In this document: one piece after another, positions 1-13,500 of the stretch
Layout of the letters: each line of letters starts with the position of its first letter
Numbering within the stretch: the first letter of the stretch is position 1
Source: Bimastos eiseni
Taxonomy: Eukaryota; Annelida; Clitellata; Crassiclitellata; Lumbricidae
Assembly: GCA_959347315.1 (NCBI GenBank)
Contig: OY365822.1
Coordinates: 13,173,140-13,237,139, forward strand
Length of the DNA stretch: 64,000 nt
Direction of reading: 5' to 3'
The notes under the pieces: generated by a model
What the model saw: only the letters and a program-made list of their open reading frames with translations
Told to the model about the DNA's origin: nothing
Databases searched by the model: none
Made by a program: the position numbers and the translations under genes

Positions 1-575
1 CAGCTGAGGTTAGATTAAGTGAGATCAAGGTCAGGTCAGCTGAGGTCGTGTTACGTAAAATCAAGGTCAGGTCAGATGAGATCAGGTAAAGCAAGATCAA
101 GGTCAGGTCAACTGAGGTCAGATTAAGTGAGATTTGGGTCAGGTCAGCTGAGATCAGGTAAAGCAAAATCAAGGTCATGTCAGCTGACGTCAAATTAAGC
201 GAGATTTGGGTCAAGTCAGCTGAGGTTAGATTAAGTAAGATCAAGGTCAGGTCAGCCTAGATCATGTTAAGTGAGATCAAGGTCAAGTTAGCCGAGGTCA
301 TGTTAAGTGAGATCAAAGCCACGTCAGCTGAGGTCATGAGGTAAAGCAAGATCAAGGTCAGGTCTTCTGAGGTCAGATTAAGCAAGATTTGGGTCAGGTC
401 AGTAGAGGTCAGATTAAGCAAGATTTGGGTCAGGTCAGGTAAAACAAGATCAAGGTCAGGTCAGCTGAGGTCAGACTAACTGAGATCAATGTCAGGTAAG
501 CACAGACTAGGTGAAGCAAAATCAGGGTCAAATCAGCTGAGTTCATGTTAAGTGTGGTCTAGATGATATATCAGG
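1..575. repeat. 36-bp tandem repeat (minisatellite), left edge of window
   Basis: Degenerate head-to-tail units of about 36 bp built on the core GGTCAGGTCAGCTGAGGTCA followed by an A/G-rich spacer of the type TTAAGTGAGATCAA. About 15 units are visible, with variants (GATTTGGGT in place of GATCAAGGT). The array starts outside the window. It lies downstream of the last recognised calpain exon, so it is either in a further calpain intron or in 3' flanking DNA. Confidence 0.8.
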
Positions 576-757
576 TCAGCTGAAGTCAGGTTAAACAATT
601 TCAGGTGGCATGCACTGCCATGTAAGATAAGAATCAAGAACAGGTCAGATCATCTAGGATCTTGTCGACAAAAACAGATGTTAGGTTGTTATCAAACATG
701 GTGTCCCTCAGGGTTCTGTTTGATGATTGATCTTGTATATATGCCGAAGGGTTTGAC

Positions 758-872
758 GGTGATGATGATGATGATGATCAGTGATGATGATGATGACGAT
801 GATGACGATGCTGCTGCTGCTGCTGATGATGATAATGAAATTGATTAAGATGATGATGATAATGATGATGAT
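758..872. repeat. (GAT)n/(GCT)n microsatellite
   Basis: Imperfect GAT and GAC triplets with a short CTG run. It generates a His-rich open frame on the minus strand that has no other coding support. Confidence 0.8.
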
Positions 873-1241
873 GAAAATTTACCTGTGTCATAATGACTGA
901 GGTCGCTTCATCCACCTCCCTATTTTGGAAGAAAACCAGAAACCAGTTTGAAATAACACACAACACAATGCATTCTGACATTTATTCTGCAATTGATAAG
1001 TCCCAACTGGTTCTCTCTGATGATTCGGCTGCCACTGACATAGTCGATCATGACATTCTATGACAATGCCTTATTCTTATTTAAATATATCATTTCTGTT
1101 TTGGGTTTAGCGACCTTCCTCTTCTCTTGCTCCTGTCTAAATTTGGTGGCCACACTCAAATGGTTATTTCTTGTATGGCGGGAACTGACTTCTAAACCAA
1201 GATTAATAAGATCATAACCACAACGGTCCATAAATACACCT

Positions 1242-1345
1242 ATATAGATGCATAGATAGTAACACCCTTATAGATGCATAGATAGTAACACCCACATAGA
1301 TGCATAGATAGTAACACCCATATAGATGTATAGATAGTAAGACTG
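1242..1345. repeat. 26-27-bp tandem repeat, about 4 units
   Basis: Four units of the type ATAGATGCATAGATAGTAAC followed by ACCCA. Confidence 0.75.
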
Positions 1346-1596
1346 GCATGTACATCTCTATGTTTCGTAATGAATGCAATCAGTACCACAAAGCATGCTG
1401 ATGAATCTCAATCAAAACTAACACATATGAACACAATTATTAAGTCGGTCAGGTACAATGGCGTCAATGGTTAACCCAAAGGAACACAAGGGTAACCTTA
1501 ATTTCACCAATCATTAATCGAATAGTATAGTGCACTTATTTTCAAACACTCCTCCATTGTGGCATCCATAGTTATTTATTTTTTTATTTAATTATT

Positions 1597-1820
1597 TCCC
1601 AAATTTGATACCGCCCTTCTTTCAACATTTTTTGCTCAGAAGTGCACAGACACGCCTCGACGGCGCAATTGCAGTTGTACTGCAGAGCAATGGTGCACGA
1701 AGGACTTGCTCAAGGTCCCTACACAGTGAATGACGCCCCGGACGAGGCTCGAACCCGCACACTCAGCACACACTGAACGTTACGGGCTGACCGCTCTAAC
1801 CGATCGGCCACCGTGCACCG
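1597..1820 (-). mobile_element. tRNA-derived SINE, copy 1
   Basis: Read on the minus strand it starts with a tRNA-like head. An A-box-like TGGCCGATCGGTTAGAG is followed about 40 bp later by a B box, GGTTCGAGCCTCG. After that come a body (ACCTTGAGCAAGTCCTTC, then GTACAACTGCAATTGCGC) and a tail ending near AAATTTGGGAAAT. The same layout occurs at 4573-4812, 43752-43959, 52749-52942 and 54190-54350, so this is a dispersed family and not a tRNA gene. The extra bases between the boxes and the loss of cloverleaf pairing argue against a functional tRNA. Confidence 0.8.
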
Positions 1821-1889
1821 TTACTACACAGGGAGTATGAACAATAAAGTAATGTAAACCATGACATAATCATTATCATAATCCTTCAC

Positions 1890-2016
1890 TGGGCACCAGA
1901 CTCTCAACATCCGTGCCATCATTCTGTCAGCTGTCAATGGGAATCCGTTGGTTGGTTCCACACTTGTGCGTGGACCCACCACCGGTAATCTCTTCAGCTT
2001 GTTGTGCATAGTTTTC
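1890..2016 (-). other. possible further calpain-gene exon (weak)
   Basis: On the minus strand a pyrimidine-rich tract ends in AG at 2017-2018. An open frame follows whose first base would complete the split codon left by the calpain exon ending at 2259 (phase 2). The encoded residues (starting KTMHNKLKRLP) do not resemble a calpain PEF or C2 domain, so phase agreement is the only support. The 3' border is not defined. Confidence 0.15.
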
Positions 2017-2258
2017 CTAACAGAGGTAGTTTATATTCGTTCACTAAGACATTTGACATCATTTAGGCCACCGCATAGAGCACCTCTGATTAGATATCTT
2101 GTAGGGTGCTATATAAATGCTCGATTACATTAGAATCAGCATGATAGTTCATGCATAAAACCATGTGAGGTCTGAGACAAGTTTGGGAAACTTATCAATG
2201 GTCATTCACAACCTCCAAAAAAACCATTGGTTTGGGCCTAATGTGTCTGAAAACCTAC

Positions 2259-2470
2259 GTCATTTTCGCTTCTTTTTCCGTGAATATTCGCAGGAGGAAG
2301 TCGGCCTCTTCGTTCGGTTCAAAGGTCGTTGGCACGACAATGTAGTTGCCAGGAGGCAACCGATGACGTCCGCACACTTCGCGCATGTCGCTGTAGCAGG
2401 GTACCATGGCAACCGGGGCCTTGGACCGAAAGTAGTCTTTGGTCATTGTTTCTTTTTCGTCATTATCGAT
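2259..2470 (-). CDS. calpain exon 11 (end of domain III)
   Basis: Encodes [14 protein letters not shown]..., then [15 protein letters not shown] and [18 protein letters not shown], which match the conserved end of calpain domain III. The acceptor is the AG at 2471-2472, phase 0. The favoured donor is GTAGGT just below 2259, because reading through would meet a stop one codon later. The exon leaves 2 nt for the next one. Confidence 0.85.
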
Positions 2471-5400
2471 CTTTCGGTTTCACATGTGAAAAGACGACAT
2501 ATATTAAGTTTAACATAAAACAATCACCGATGTTATGCTTCAAAGGAAGAATAGAGAGCAATATAGAAGAGTAAGTTGGTCATGCTTCAAAGGATGCTTC
2601 AAAGGAAGAATATAGAGAGCAATATAAAAGAGGAACTTGTAGACTAGCGTTTCCAAAACCGTGTTTTGCGGAATTATAAGTTTCCGTGAGAAGACAAGGT
2701 TTTCCGTGAGGGAGTTGGATAAAAATTTTGTTACTTTATAAATCAGACTCCAAAAGCAAACAAACGTTGATCATTGGACAAAAAAAATTCCTCTTTTCCT
2801 CAGTTACAGGACCAAAAGTTGCTTCCAACTCCCTTCTCCACGTGTACAAAACTTTGGATATAACGAGTACACACACCATACAACAGACTGGAAGACCAGA
2901 CCAGGAAGAAGGGGACTGGCCGACCACCCCCATACGCCGAAGTCATAAAAACCTGATTAATATCTATGTTACACTACATTACAGCTTTTGTCCAAGGTTC
3001 AAGCATTTTTCAATGTTTAAGAATTTCTCAAAACTTTATATTGTGAAATATGAAGAAATATGAAGTCGCTGGCACTTCATATACCAATGGTTGCAAGGAA
3101 TACTCTACTTCACATCTGTAATGAACTCTACTAAGGTGGTAAATATGCTTCCTTCAGTTACTCTACAGGTCCCATAATTACAATCGCTCATTTCTGTTAC
3201 ATTACCTCGTAGATGTCATATCCAATGGTGAGCTGACTTCGTCCCTCGACCCTCCGCTTTCTTCCTCCCTTCTGGAGCAGACCAACGACAATGGTGCCCA
3301 GAGCCTCCACATCGTTGTCATCGTCGTCATCGACATCTGTTATGTGGACGCGATACTGCGGATTCATCCAGAAACTCTCTGAACACAAACCACAACGTAA
3401 CGTACAGTGAGGTGAGATGAGGGGAAGTAAGGTAAGGTAAGTAAGGTAACATCAGGTAAGGTATGTTAACATTAGGTATGGTAAGGTTAGGTAAGATGTG
3501 GTATGGTATGGAAACATTAGGAAAGGTATGGTAAGGTAAGAAATGGGAAAGTTAGGTTAGGTAAGATGTGATAAATATTCCAATCTACCGGAAATTGGAG
3601 GCATTTGCCTCCGAACACCCCTAGCGTAAGGCTACCTATGGTATGGTAAGATGTCGGTCAGGCAATACAATACGGCAATACAATTGAATTTTTGAGTGGG
3701 ATAGAACATAAGCAAAGCATCTAGATTGAGCAGTGGACCTATGTATGCAGAGAACAAACAGAAGGTCTTTCGACCCGGGCGGTGGGTGGACCGATCAAGG
3801 AGTGAGGAAAGAGTTATACCGAAGGTCCTGAGATATGAAAAAGGGTGGTTAGGGTAAGAAAGAGATGAGCTAGAGGTAGGGAGTTTTTTATCACATATTT
3901 ATTCGACAAACGACTGAAAAACGACGTCTCTTGAAGCAATAGACAACTGACCTGGATAATTTCTGCATCCTCCAGCGTTCATCTTCTTCTTCCAGCCTCC
4001 CTCCTGGATGTTGGACAGCCAAGTGATGCTATCATCACGCGTGGAAGCCAGTTCATCTGGACCTAAGTTACAGATTTCGACGTTGTGGAAGTAGGTGCTG
4101 AAGTCACGGAAACTCATCCTAAACAAAAACGCACAACAAACATCGCTTGCTTACATTTATATCAGGTCTTCCCTACCATAACCTACTTACCATGACCTAC
4201 CTACCATAACCTTCCTAGCTTAGCTGACCCTAATCTACTATTGCCCAACCAATCATAAACTTCCTAACCATAACCCTGCTTGCTTCAACCTACCCATGAG
4301 GGAAGGATCTAGCAGGGCAGGGTAGAATAAGCAAAACCTACCCCAACCCCATCCTACTCTAAGCTTGCATCACAATGTGCCCAACATGCAGGCTTACTAA
4401 CCCTGCACGTGCAATATGTAGTTGGCCCCTCGCTCAGGAACAGGCTTCCGTTAGCATTGCACTTATCCCTGAGGGTCCACTCTGACTCAATTAATACTTT
4501 CCTTAACACTTTTATTATCAGCCATGTTGGGGTCAGGAGCACTTTTGACTAGTAACCTTTCTACTTCCTGTATGTGGCACAGTGGCCGATCGGTTAGATC
4601 GATCAGCCCGTAATGTTCAGCGTGCGCCAAGCGAGCGGGTTCGACCCTCGTCCGGAAAGTCAGTCACTGTGTGTACTGACCCTGACCAAGTCCTTCATGC
4701 ACAATTGCTCTGCAGTACAACTGCAATTGCGCCATCGAGGCGTTTGTATGCACTTCTGAGCAAAAGATGTTGAAAGAAAAGCGAAATCAAATGTCGGTAT
4801 TAATATAATTGTAAATCGTCCTAATGAATAATTGAATGAATATGTGTGATGAAAAATGATGGCAACCAATTAATAAGTGAATATATTATTAGTCAGAGAC
4901 ATCCGAAGGTACCTACCAGAACTCTCCGTCATGACCAAATACGAGATCGAACGACTTCTTCTGCTCCTCTGTGAGCTGTTCCCACTCACGTGACCTACAG
5001 AAGAACTACGGTGACAAATGTCTGCACAAAGTAAAGCTACTTGAGACACTGTAATAAATTTTCAAATGGGTTTCGAATCCCACAAGAAAAGGTGCATTAA
5101 ACACTTCATGTCTGACGAAATTGCAAAAGCATTTCTAGTCTGATTTGTTGATTAAAGAACAAGAAGAAGAAGGAAGAGAAGAAGGAGGAGGAATAGGAGG
5201 AAGAAGATGGAGAAGGAGGATTTGAAGGAGGAAGAAAATGGAGGAGGAGAAGGAGGAAGAAGATAGAGAAGGAGAAATAGAAGGAGGAGGAAGATGGAGG
5301 AGGAGGAGGAAGAAGATAGAGAAGGAGAAATAGAAGGAGGAGGAAGATGGAGGAAGAAGATGGAGGAGTAGTAGGTGGAGAGGAAGAAAAGCCGTTCTTA

Positions 5401-8400
5401 AGAGGGAGAAATTAATTTGAAGCTTCATTTTTTCTTGATACCATCATATAAGTGCAGGCTACAAGTTCTCTCCCTTGCCACCACATCTTTCCATCATCAG
5501 TGTAGAATCAGTATACTAAATTAATCATTAAAACCGAATTAGCAATTGGAAGAGGATGAAATTGAAATTTTTTTAAAAATTTCCGGAGGATATGAACACC
5601 CAATATTTCAGTCAACAGTCGTGCAAGCTAACCATGAGGCAGTTGTTCAAATATTAAGTAAGCCTTGGGGAGTAATAAAACAATTTCATATATAAACTAA
5701 CAGAAATCTCATCATTTCGAGAAATCGTGCGATGCTATGAATGAGTTAGACTCATTTTAGTTCTGTAAGTGGAGTAGTAATAGTAGTAATAGTCATACTA
5801 TTAGTAATAGTAATTAACTCATAGTAATAGTAATTAACTCATAGTAATAGTAATTAACTCATAGTAATAGTAATTAACTCATAGTAATAGTGTAACAGAT
5901 GGCTTAATTTTAAGAGAAGCAAACGAAGGAGGTGAAAGTAGAGGAGAAGGTGGCGGCAAAGGAGGAGATGTTGGTAGAGGAGAAAGAGGTGGCGGTGCAG
6001 GAGGTAGAGAGAAAGAGGTGGTGGAAGTTAAGATGAGGAGGTGCGATAAACAAGTGCCTGCTTAAATGTGGGCTGCAGGCTGAGCTTAAGAGGAAGCACG
6101 GTTCAAAATTGCTATTTAACAGTCTTAGAACGGTCAAACATAAAATATTAAAATAAATAAATCATTGATTAGATTAATTAAATCAGTCAACATATGTATG
6201 CAACATACTGATCACTCCAGGCACCCTTCCACTCGTACTGATTGCCCCAAGGGTTTCTTACCCTCACCAGACCGACCTTCTGGTTCTTCTCCAGCGACAC
6301 CTAAACAAATACATAGGCAGACATAGAAAGACAAAGACAATAGACAGACATAGAAAGACAAAGACAATAGACAGACATAGAAAGACAAAGACAATAGACT
6401 GACATAGAAAGACAAAGACAATAGACTGACATAGAAAGACAAAGACAATAGACAGACATAGAAAGACAAAGACAATAGACAGACATAGAAAGACAAAAAC
6501 AATAGACTGACATAGAAAGACAAAGACAATAGACAGAAAGAGAAAGACAAAGACAATAGACAGACATAGAAAAACAAAGACAATAGAGAGACAGAGAAAG
6601 ACAAAGACAATAGACTGACATAGAAAGACAAAGACAACAGACAGACATAGAAAGACAAAGACAATAGAGAGACAGAGAAAGACAAAGACAATAGACTGAC
6701 ATAGAAAGACAAAGACAATAGACAGACATAGAAAGACAAAGACAATAGACTGACATAGAAAGACAAAGACAATAGACAGACATAGAAAGACAAAGACAAT
6801 AGACAGAAAGAGAAAGACAAAGACAATAGACAGACATAGAAAGACAAAGACAATAGACTGACATAGAAAGACAAAGACAATAGACTGACATAGAAAGACA
6901 AAGACAAAAGACTGACATAGAAAGACAAAGACAATAGACTCACATAGAAAGACAAAGACAATAGACTGACATAGAAAGACAAAGACAATAGACAGACATA
7001 GAAAGACAAAGACAATAGACTGACATAGAAAGACAAAGACAATAGACTGACATAGTAAGACAAAGACAATAGACAGACATAGAAAGACAAAGACAATAGA
7101 CTGACATAGAAAGACAAAGACAATAGACTGACATAGAAAGACAAAGACAATAGACAGACATAGAAAGACAAAGACAATAGACAGAAAGAGAAAGACAAAG
7201 ACAATAGACTGACATAGAAAGACAAAGACAATAGACTGACATAGAAAGACAAAGACAATAGACTGACATAGAAAGACAAAGACAATAGACTGACATAGAA
7301 AGACAAAGACAATAGACTCACATAGAAAGACAAAGACAATAGACTGACATAGAAAGACAAAGACAATAGACAGACATAGAAAGACAAAGACAATAGACTG
7401 ACATAGAAAGACAAAGACAATAGACTGACATAGTAAGACAAAGACAATAGACAGACATAGAAAGACAAAGACAATAGAGAGACAGAGAAAGACAAAGACA
7501 ATAGACTGACATAGAAAGACAAAGACAATAGACTGACATAGAAAGACAAAGACAATAGACAGACATAGAAAGACAAAGACAATAGACTGACATAGAAAGA
7601 CAAAGGCAATAGAGAGACAGAGAAAGACAAAGACAATAGACTGACATAGAAAGACAAAGACAATAGACAGACATAGAAAGACAAAGACAATAGACTGACA
7701 TAGAAAGACAAAGACAATAGACAGACATAGAAAGACAAAGACAATAGACAGAAAGAGAAAGACAAAGACAATAGACAGACATAGAAAGACAAAGACAATA
7801 GACAGACATAGAAAGACAAAGACAATAGACTGACATAGAAAGACAAAGACAATAGACTGACATAGAAAGACAAAGACAATAGACTCACATAGAAAGACAA
7901 AGACAATAGCCTGACATAGAAAGACAAAGACAATAGACAGACATAGAAAGACAAAGACAATAGACAGACATAGAAAGACAAAGACAATAGACAGACATAG
8001 AAAGACAAAGACAATAGACAGACATAGAAAGACAAAGACAATAGACTGACATAGAAAGACAAAGACAATAGACAGACATAGAAAGACAAAGACAATAGAC
8101 AGACATAGAAAGACAAAGACAATAGACTGACATAGAAAGACAAAGACAATAGACTGACATAGAAAGACAAAGACAATAGACTCACATAGAAAGACAAAGA
8201 CAACAGACTGACATAGAAAGACAAAGACAATAGACTGACATAGAAAGACAAAGACAATAGACTGACATAGAAAGACAAAGACAATAGACAGACATATAAA
8301 GACAAAGACAATAGACAGACATAGAAAGACAAAGACAATAGAGAGACATAGAAAGACAAAGACAATAGACAGACATAGAAAGACAAAGACAATAGACAGA

Positions 8401-10530
8401 CATAGAAAGACAAAGACAATAGACAGACATAGAAAGACAAAGACAATAGACTGACATAGAAAGACAAAGACAATAGACAGACATAGAAAGACAAAGACAA
8501 TAGACTGACATAGAAAGACAAAGACAATAGACAGACATATAAAGACAAAGACAATAGACAGACATAGAAAGACAAAGACAATAGAGAGACAGAGAAAGAC
8601 AAAGACAATAGACTGACATAGAAAAACAAGACAATAGACAGACATAGAAAGACAAAGACAATAGACTGACATAGAAAGACAAAGACAATAGACTGACATA
8701 GAAAGACAAAGACAATAGACTGACATAGAAAGACAAAGACAATAGACAGACATAGAAAGACAAAGACAATAGACAGACATAGAAAGACAAAGACAATAGA
8801 CAGACATAGAAAGACAAAGACAATAGACTGACATAGAAAGACAAAGACAATAGACAGACATAGAAAGACAAAGACAATAGACTGACATAGAAAGACAAAG
8901 ACAATAGACAGACATATAAAGACAAAGACAATAGACAGACATAGAAAGACAAAGACAATAGACTGACATAGAAAGACAAAGACAATAGACAGACATAGAA
9001 AGACAAAGACAATAGACAGACATAGAAAGACAAAGACAATAGACTGACATAGAAAGACAAAGACAATAGACTGACATAGAAAGACAAAGACAATAGACAG
9101 ACATAGAAAGACAAAGACAATAGACTGACATAGAAAGACAAAGACAATAGACAGACATAGAAAGACAAAGACAATAGACTGACATAGAAAGACAAAGGCA
9201 ATAGAGAGACAGAGAAAGACAAAGACAATAGACTGACATAGAAAGACAAAGACAATAGACAGACATAGAAAGACAAAGACAATAGACTGACATAGAAAGA
9301 CAAAGACAATAGACAGACATAGAAAGACAAAGACAATAGACAGACATAGAAAGACAAAGACAATAGACTGACATAGAAAGACAAAGACAATAGACTGACA
9401 TAGAAAGACAAAGACAATAGACAGACATAGAAAGACAAAGACAATAGACAGACATAGAAAGACAAAGACAATAGACTGACATAGAAAGACAAAGACAATA
9501 GACTGACATAGAAAGACAAAGACAATAGACAGACATAGAAAGACAAAGACAATAGACTGACATAGAAAGACAAAGACAATAGACAGACATAGAAAGACAA
9601 AGACAATAGACTGACATAGAAAGACAAAGGCAATAGAGAGACAGAGAAAGACAAAGACAATAGACTGACATAGAAAGACAAAGACAATAGACAGACATAG
9701 AAAGACAAAGACAATAGACTGACATAGAAAGACAAAGACAATAGACAGACATAGAAAGACAAAGACAATAGACAGAAAGAGAAAGACAAAGACAATAGAC
9801 AGACATAGAAAGACAAAGACAATAGACAGACATAGAAAGACAAAGACAATAGACTGACATAGAAAGACAAAGACAATAGACTGACATAGAAAGACAAAGA
9901 CAATAGACTCACATAGAAAGACAAAGACAATAGCCTGACATAGAAAGACAAAGACAATAGACAGACATAGAAAGACAAAGACAATAGACAGACATAGAAA
10001 GACAAAGACAATAGACAGACATAGAAAGACAAAGACAATAGACAGACATAGAAAGACAAAGACAATAGACTGACATAGAAAGACAAAGACAATAGACAGA
10101 CATAGAAAGACAAAGACAATAGACAGACATAGAAAGACAAAGACAATAGACTGACATAGAAAGACAAAGACAATAGACTGACATAGAAAGACAAAGACAA
10201 TAGACTGACATAGAAAGACAAAGACAACAGACTGACATAGAAAGACAAAGACAATAGACTGACATAGAAAGACAAAGACAATAGACTGACATAGAAAGAC
10301 AAAGACAATAGACTGACATAGAAAGACAAAGACAATAGACTGACATAGAAAGACAAAGACAATAGACTGACATAGAAAGACAAAGACAATAGACAGACAT
10401 AGAAAGACAAAGACAATAGACTAACATACAGACAGACATATCACAGGAGGCATATAGAGAGACAAACAAAATGTGACCATGTTTTATGTGCACATGTATA
10501 ATTTATATACATATATATATTCATAATTTA

Positions 10531-10561
<31 letters not shown>

Positions 10562-13500
10562 GCATTTATGCATATAAATAATACAAGCACATGTATGAGT
10601 ATAGTTTAAATACATATATATATATCTATAATAAAAATATATATGAATATAAGTTATACACATTCATATAAAGGCTTATCTAAATTATATTATATGCATT
10701 TATAAATGAATATATATATATATATATATATATAAAGCTAATTAGTTGGCCCGTGATGTGTATGTACTGAGCATGAGTGGTGCTAAATCAATCTGCTTAA
10801 TTAGACCAGTTAAAGAATATACAAAATGTGAAGTATATTAAAAGCTGATTGTGCCGATGATGTATAATATTTCGACTTGATTATTTAATACTGGTTTGTC
10901 GTGTTTTAAAGAAAGAAGAAATATTTGAAAACATTGAACGATGTCAATGTTGATTAACAGGAGCTATGTCGTCTTATCACAGCCAGTAGTGTAGTGGTCG
11001 ACGACCACTTCGCTCTGCATTTCATGGGGACCTGATCGTTTCTTTTGCACGCACTTCCATAATGCAGAATCGAGCTTTCTCGGTCGTGGGACCTACAATC
11101 TGGAATGGACTTCCCATAATAGAGCTCCGTCTTTTACCTAAGAACTCCTCATCTTCATTTTAAACCTCTCTTAAAACTGTCCTTTTCAGCCGAGGGTTAG
11201 GCCGGGGGCACCTCTTGGTAGATATCTTGAAGGGGCGCTCGCTATATCAAGTATTTTCGATTGATTGATTGATTGAATAGTCATGTGCTCTATAGAAGGC
11301 AAGTTTTATTGATTTTGTTAACTTTTGTTGTACTACCAGAAGTTAGCAATTAATAAGTAGAAGAAGAAAGTTGTGTTATATCACAGAGAAAAAGAGAGAC
11401 AAAAATGGTCAACTGAAAGAGAGTGATATGTGCAGACGTCTAAAATGGCAAAAAGGCAGACAGACACAAAGACAGACAGACATGTATGGACACAAGCACA
11501 CATCCACACTAACAACCAGGCAGAGAAGACAGACAAATGTTTTGTAGACACAAACCATCTTGATGCCGGTGATGGAATAGGCGTGGCCAACAATCAGACC
11601 ATTTTCTAGTTTATCTTCTATTTTCCCAGAGTCTGGCTACAAAATAAGAAGAAACTAACACTTAAATTAGAAGAAATATTATAATACATGAGATGCTAGA
11701 AAACAGAATACCAAATGTATTGGATGATTATGGATTAGATATCAAGATAGATTTGATCATTTGAAATTAGATCATGCACGATTAGCTAATGAGATCATAT
11801 CATGGGATATTAGATCAAGATTGCAAAGATCATGAGGGATTAGATCACACAAAATTAGAGCACAATAGAATAGATCATGATAGATAAGATCATGATAGAT
11901 TATGTCATGATACATTATATCATGATAGATATTATCATGATAGATAATATCATGATAGATAACATCATGATAGATAATATCATGATAGATAATATCATGA
12001 TAGATTATATCATGATAGATTATATCATGATACATAATATCATACCAGATTAGATCATGATAGATTATATCATTATAGATAATATCATGAAAGATTATAT
12101 CATACCAGATTAGATCATAATAGATAATATCACGAGATATTATAGTATGATAGACTATATCATGACAGATGATACCATGATAGATTATAGCATGATAGAT
12201 AATATCATGAGAGATTAGACACAATGAGATAAAATCCCAAGATACGACCACAAGAGAATAGATTAACCTATATTTGATCACAGGCAACTGGATCCCAAGA
12301 GATTGGATTGAACGAGATTAGATCATAACAGATAATAATTATTACAAGACCCATTGGACAACAAAATTCAATCACACGAGATCTGATAAAACGAGATGAT
12401 GATGACGACGACGATGACAATGATGATCAGTTTAAGATCTCTGCTCACTTCAATCGAACAGCTCATGAGCGAGTGTCGCTCGTAAGCCTTCATCAGGATC
12501 TGGAACATATCATCGGGAAGTTCATCACGGAAGTTGAACCTTTCGACGATTCCACCTGTGAAGTCCGTCATTGCTTCCGAAGCCAGACCTCCAGTCAAAG
12601 CCTCGTAGGAACCACACAGTCTGCAGCAACGCGTAATGTAAGCACAATATGTAAACATTTAAAGTAAACGTGTTATGTTACAACCAACACGTAATTTATA
12701 AGCATGTGATGCAACCATTTAATGTAATCATGTAATGTAATGGAGTGGAATCACACAATGCTGTAATGCAATCGTGTAATCATTAAACGACCCAATACTA
12801 CCCTACTAAATCTACCCCACCCTACTATACCCTACACTACCCCACCATATACAGCCTTATATAACCCTACCCTAAACTAACCTGCCCAACCATTACCTAC
12901 TCCATCCTACCCCATAATTAATTACCCTACTCCTTCAAACCATGCCATACCCAGGTACACCTTTCCCTATTATACCAATGAATCCCCTCAGGCCCCGCTC
13001 ATGCCATTCAACTCTAACCTTCCCGCCATTCAACTCTAACCTGCCCAACCACATCTTCCTCGGCGCCAACCCTATCCTACTCCACCCTAGCCCATCTTAC
13101 CCTTACCCAACCTTTCCTACACCATCCTACCCATCTTACCCTACCCCAACCCCACCCTACTCCACTCCAGCACATCTCACCCGACCCCAACCCTACCCTA
13201 AAATATGCTACCCATCTTACCCTACCTTAACTTCATCCTTCTCCACCCTACCCCACTTTACCCTACCTCAAACCTACCATACACCATCCTGTCAAGGTAG
13301 GCCTTGATCCCACTGATGCCATCCATTCAAACGTCTGTCTGCCCACCTTCCTCTGCTACTCCACATACAGGAACTTACAAAGCATTCTCTGAACAACGTC
13401 GAATCTGTTTGCTCCACGACAAACAGCCGAGGTGAGCCACACAGTTCCTGATTCCAGTTCCCATCTCACCTTACCCTACCCCAACCCTATCATGCCATAC

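Noticed and set aside
1680..1820. tRNA gene
   Set aside because: A and B boxes are present, but the body and tail recur at five sites and the cloverleaf does not close, so it is a SINE head.
6316..10430. CRISPR-like array
   Set aside because: There are no unique spacers; the units are contiguous 27-bp repeats in an animal gene intron.
6212..10493. Very long minus-strand open frames (up to about 1200 codons) of the MSVYCLCLS type
   Set aside because: They are translations of the 27-bp minisatellite, whose period is nine codons; all frames stay open. The array lies in a calpain intron and only the exon at 6209-6300 is coding.
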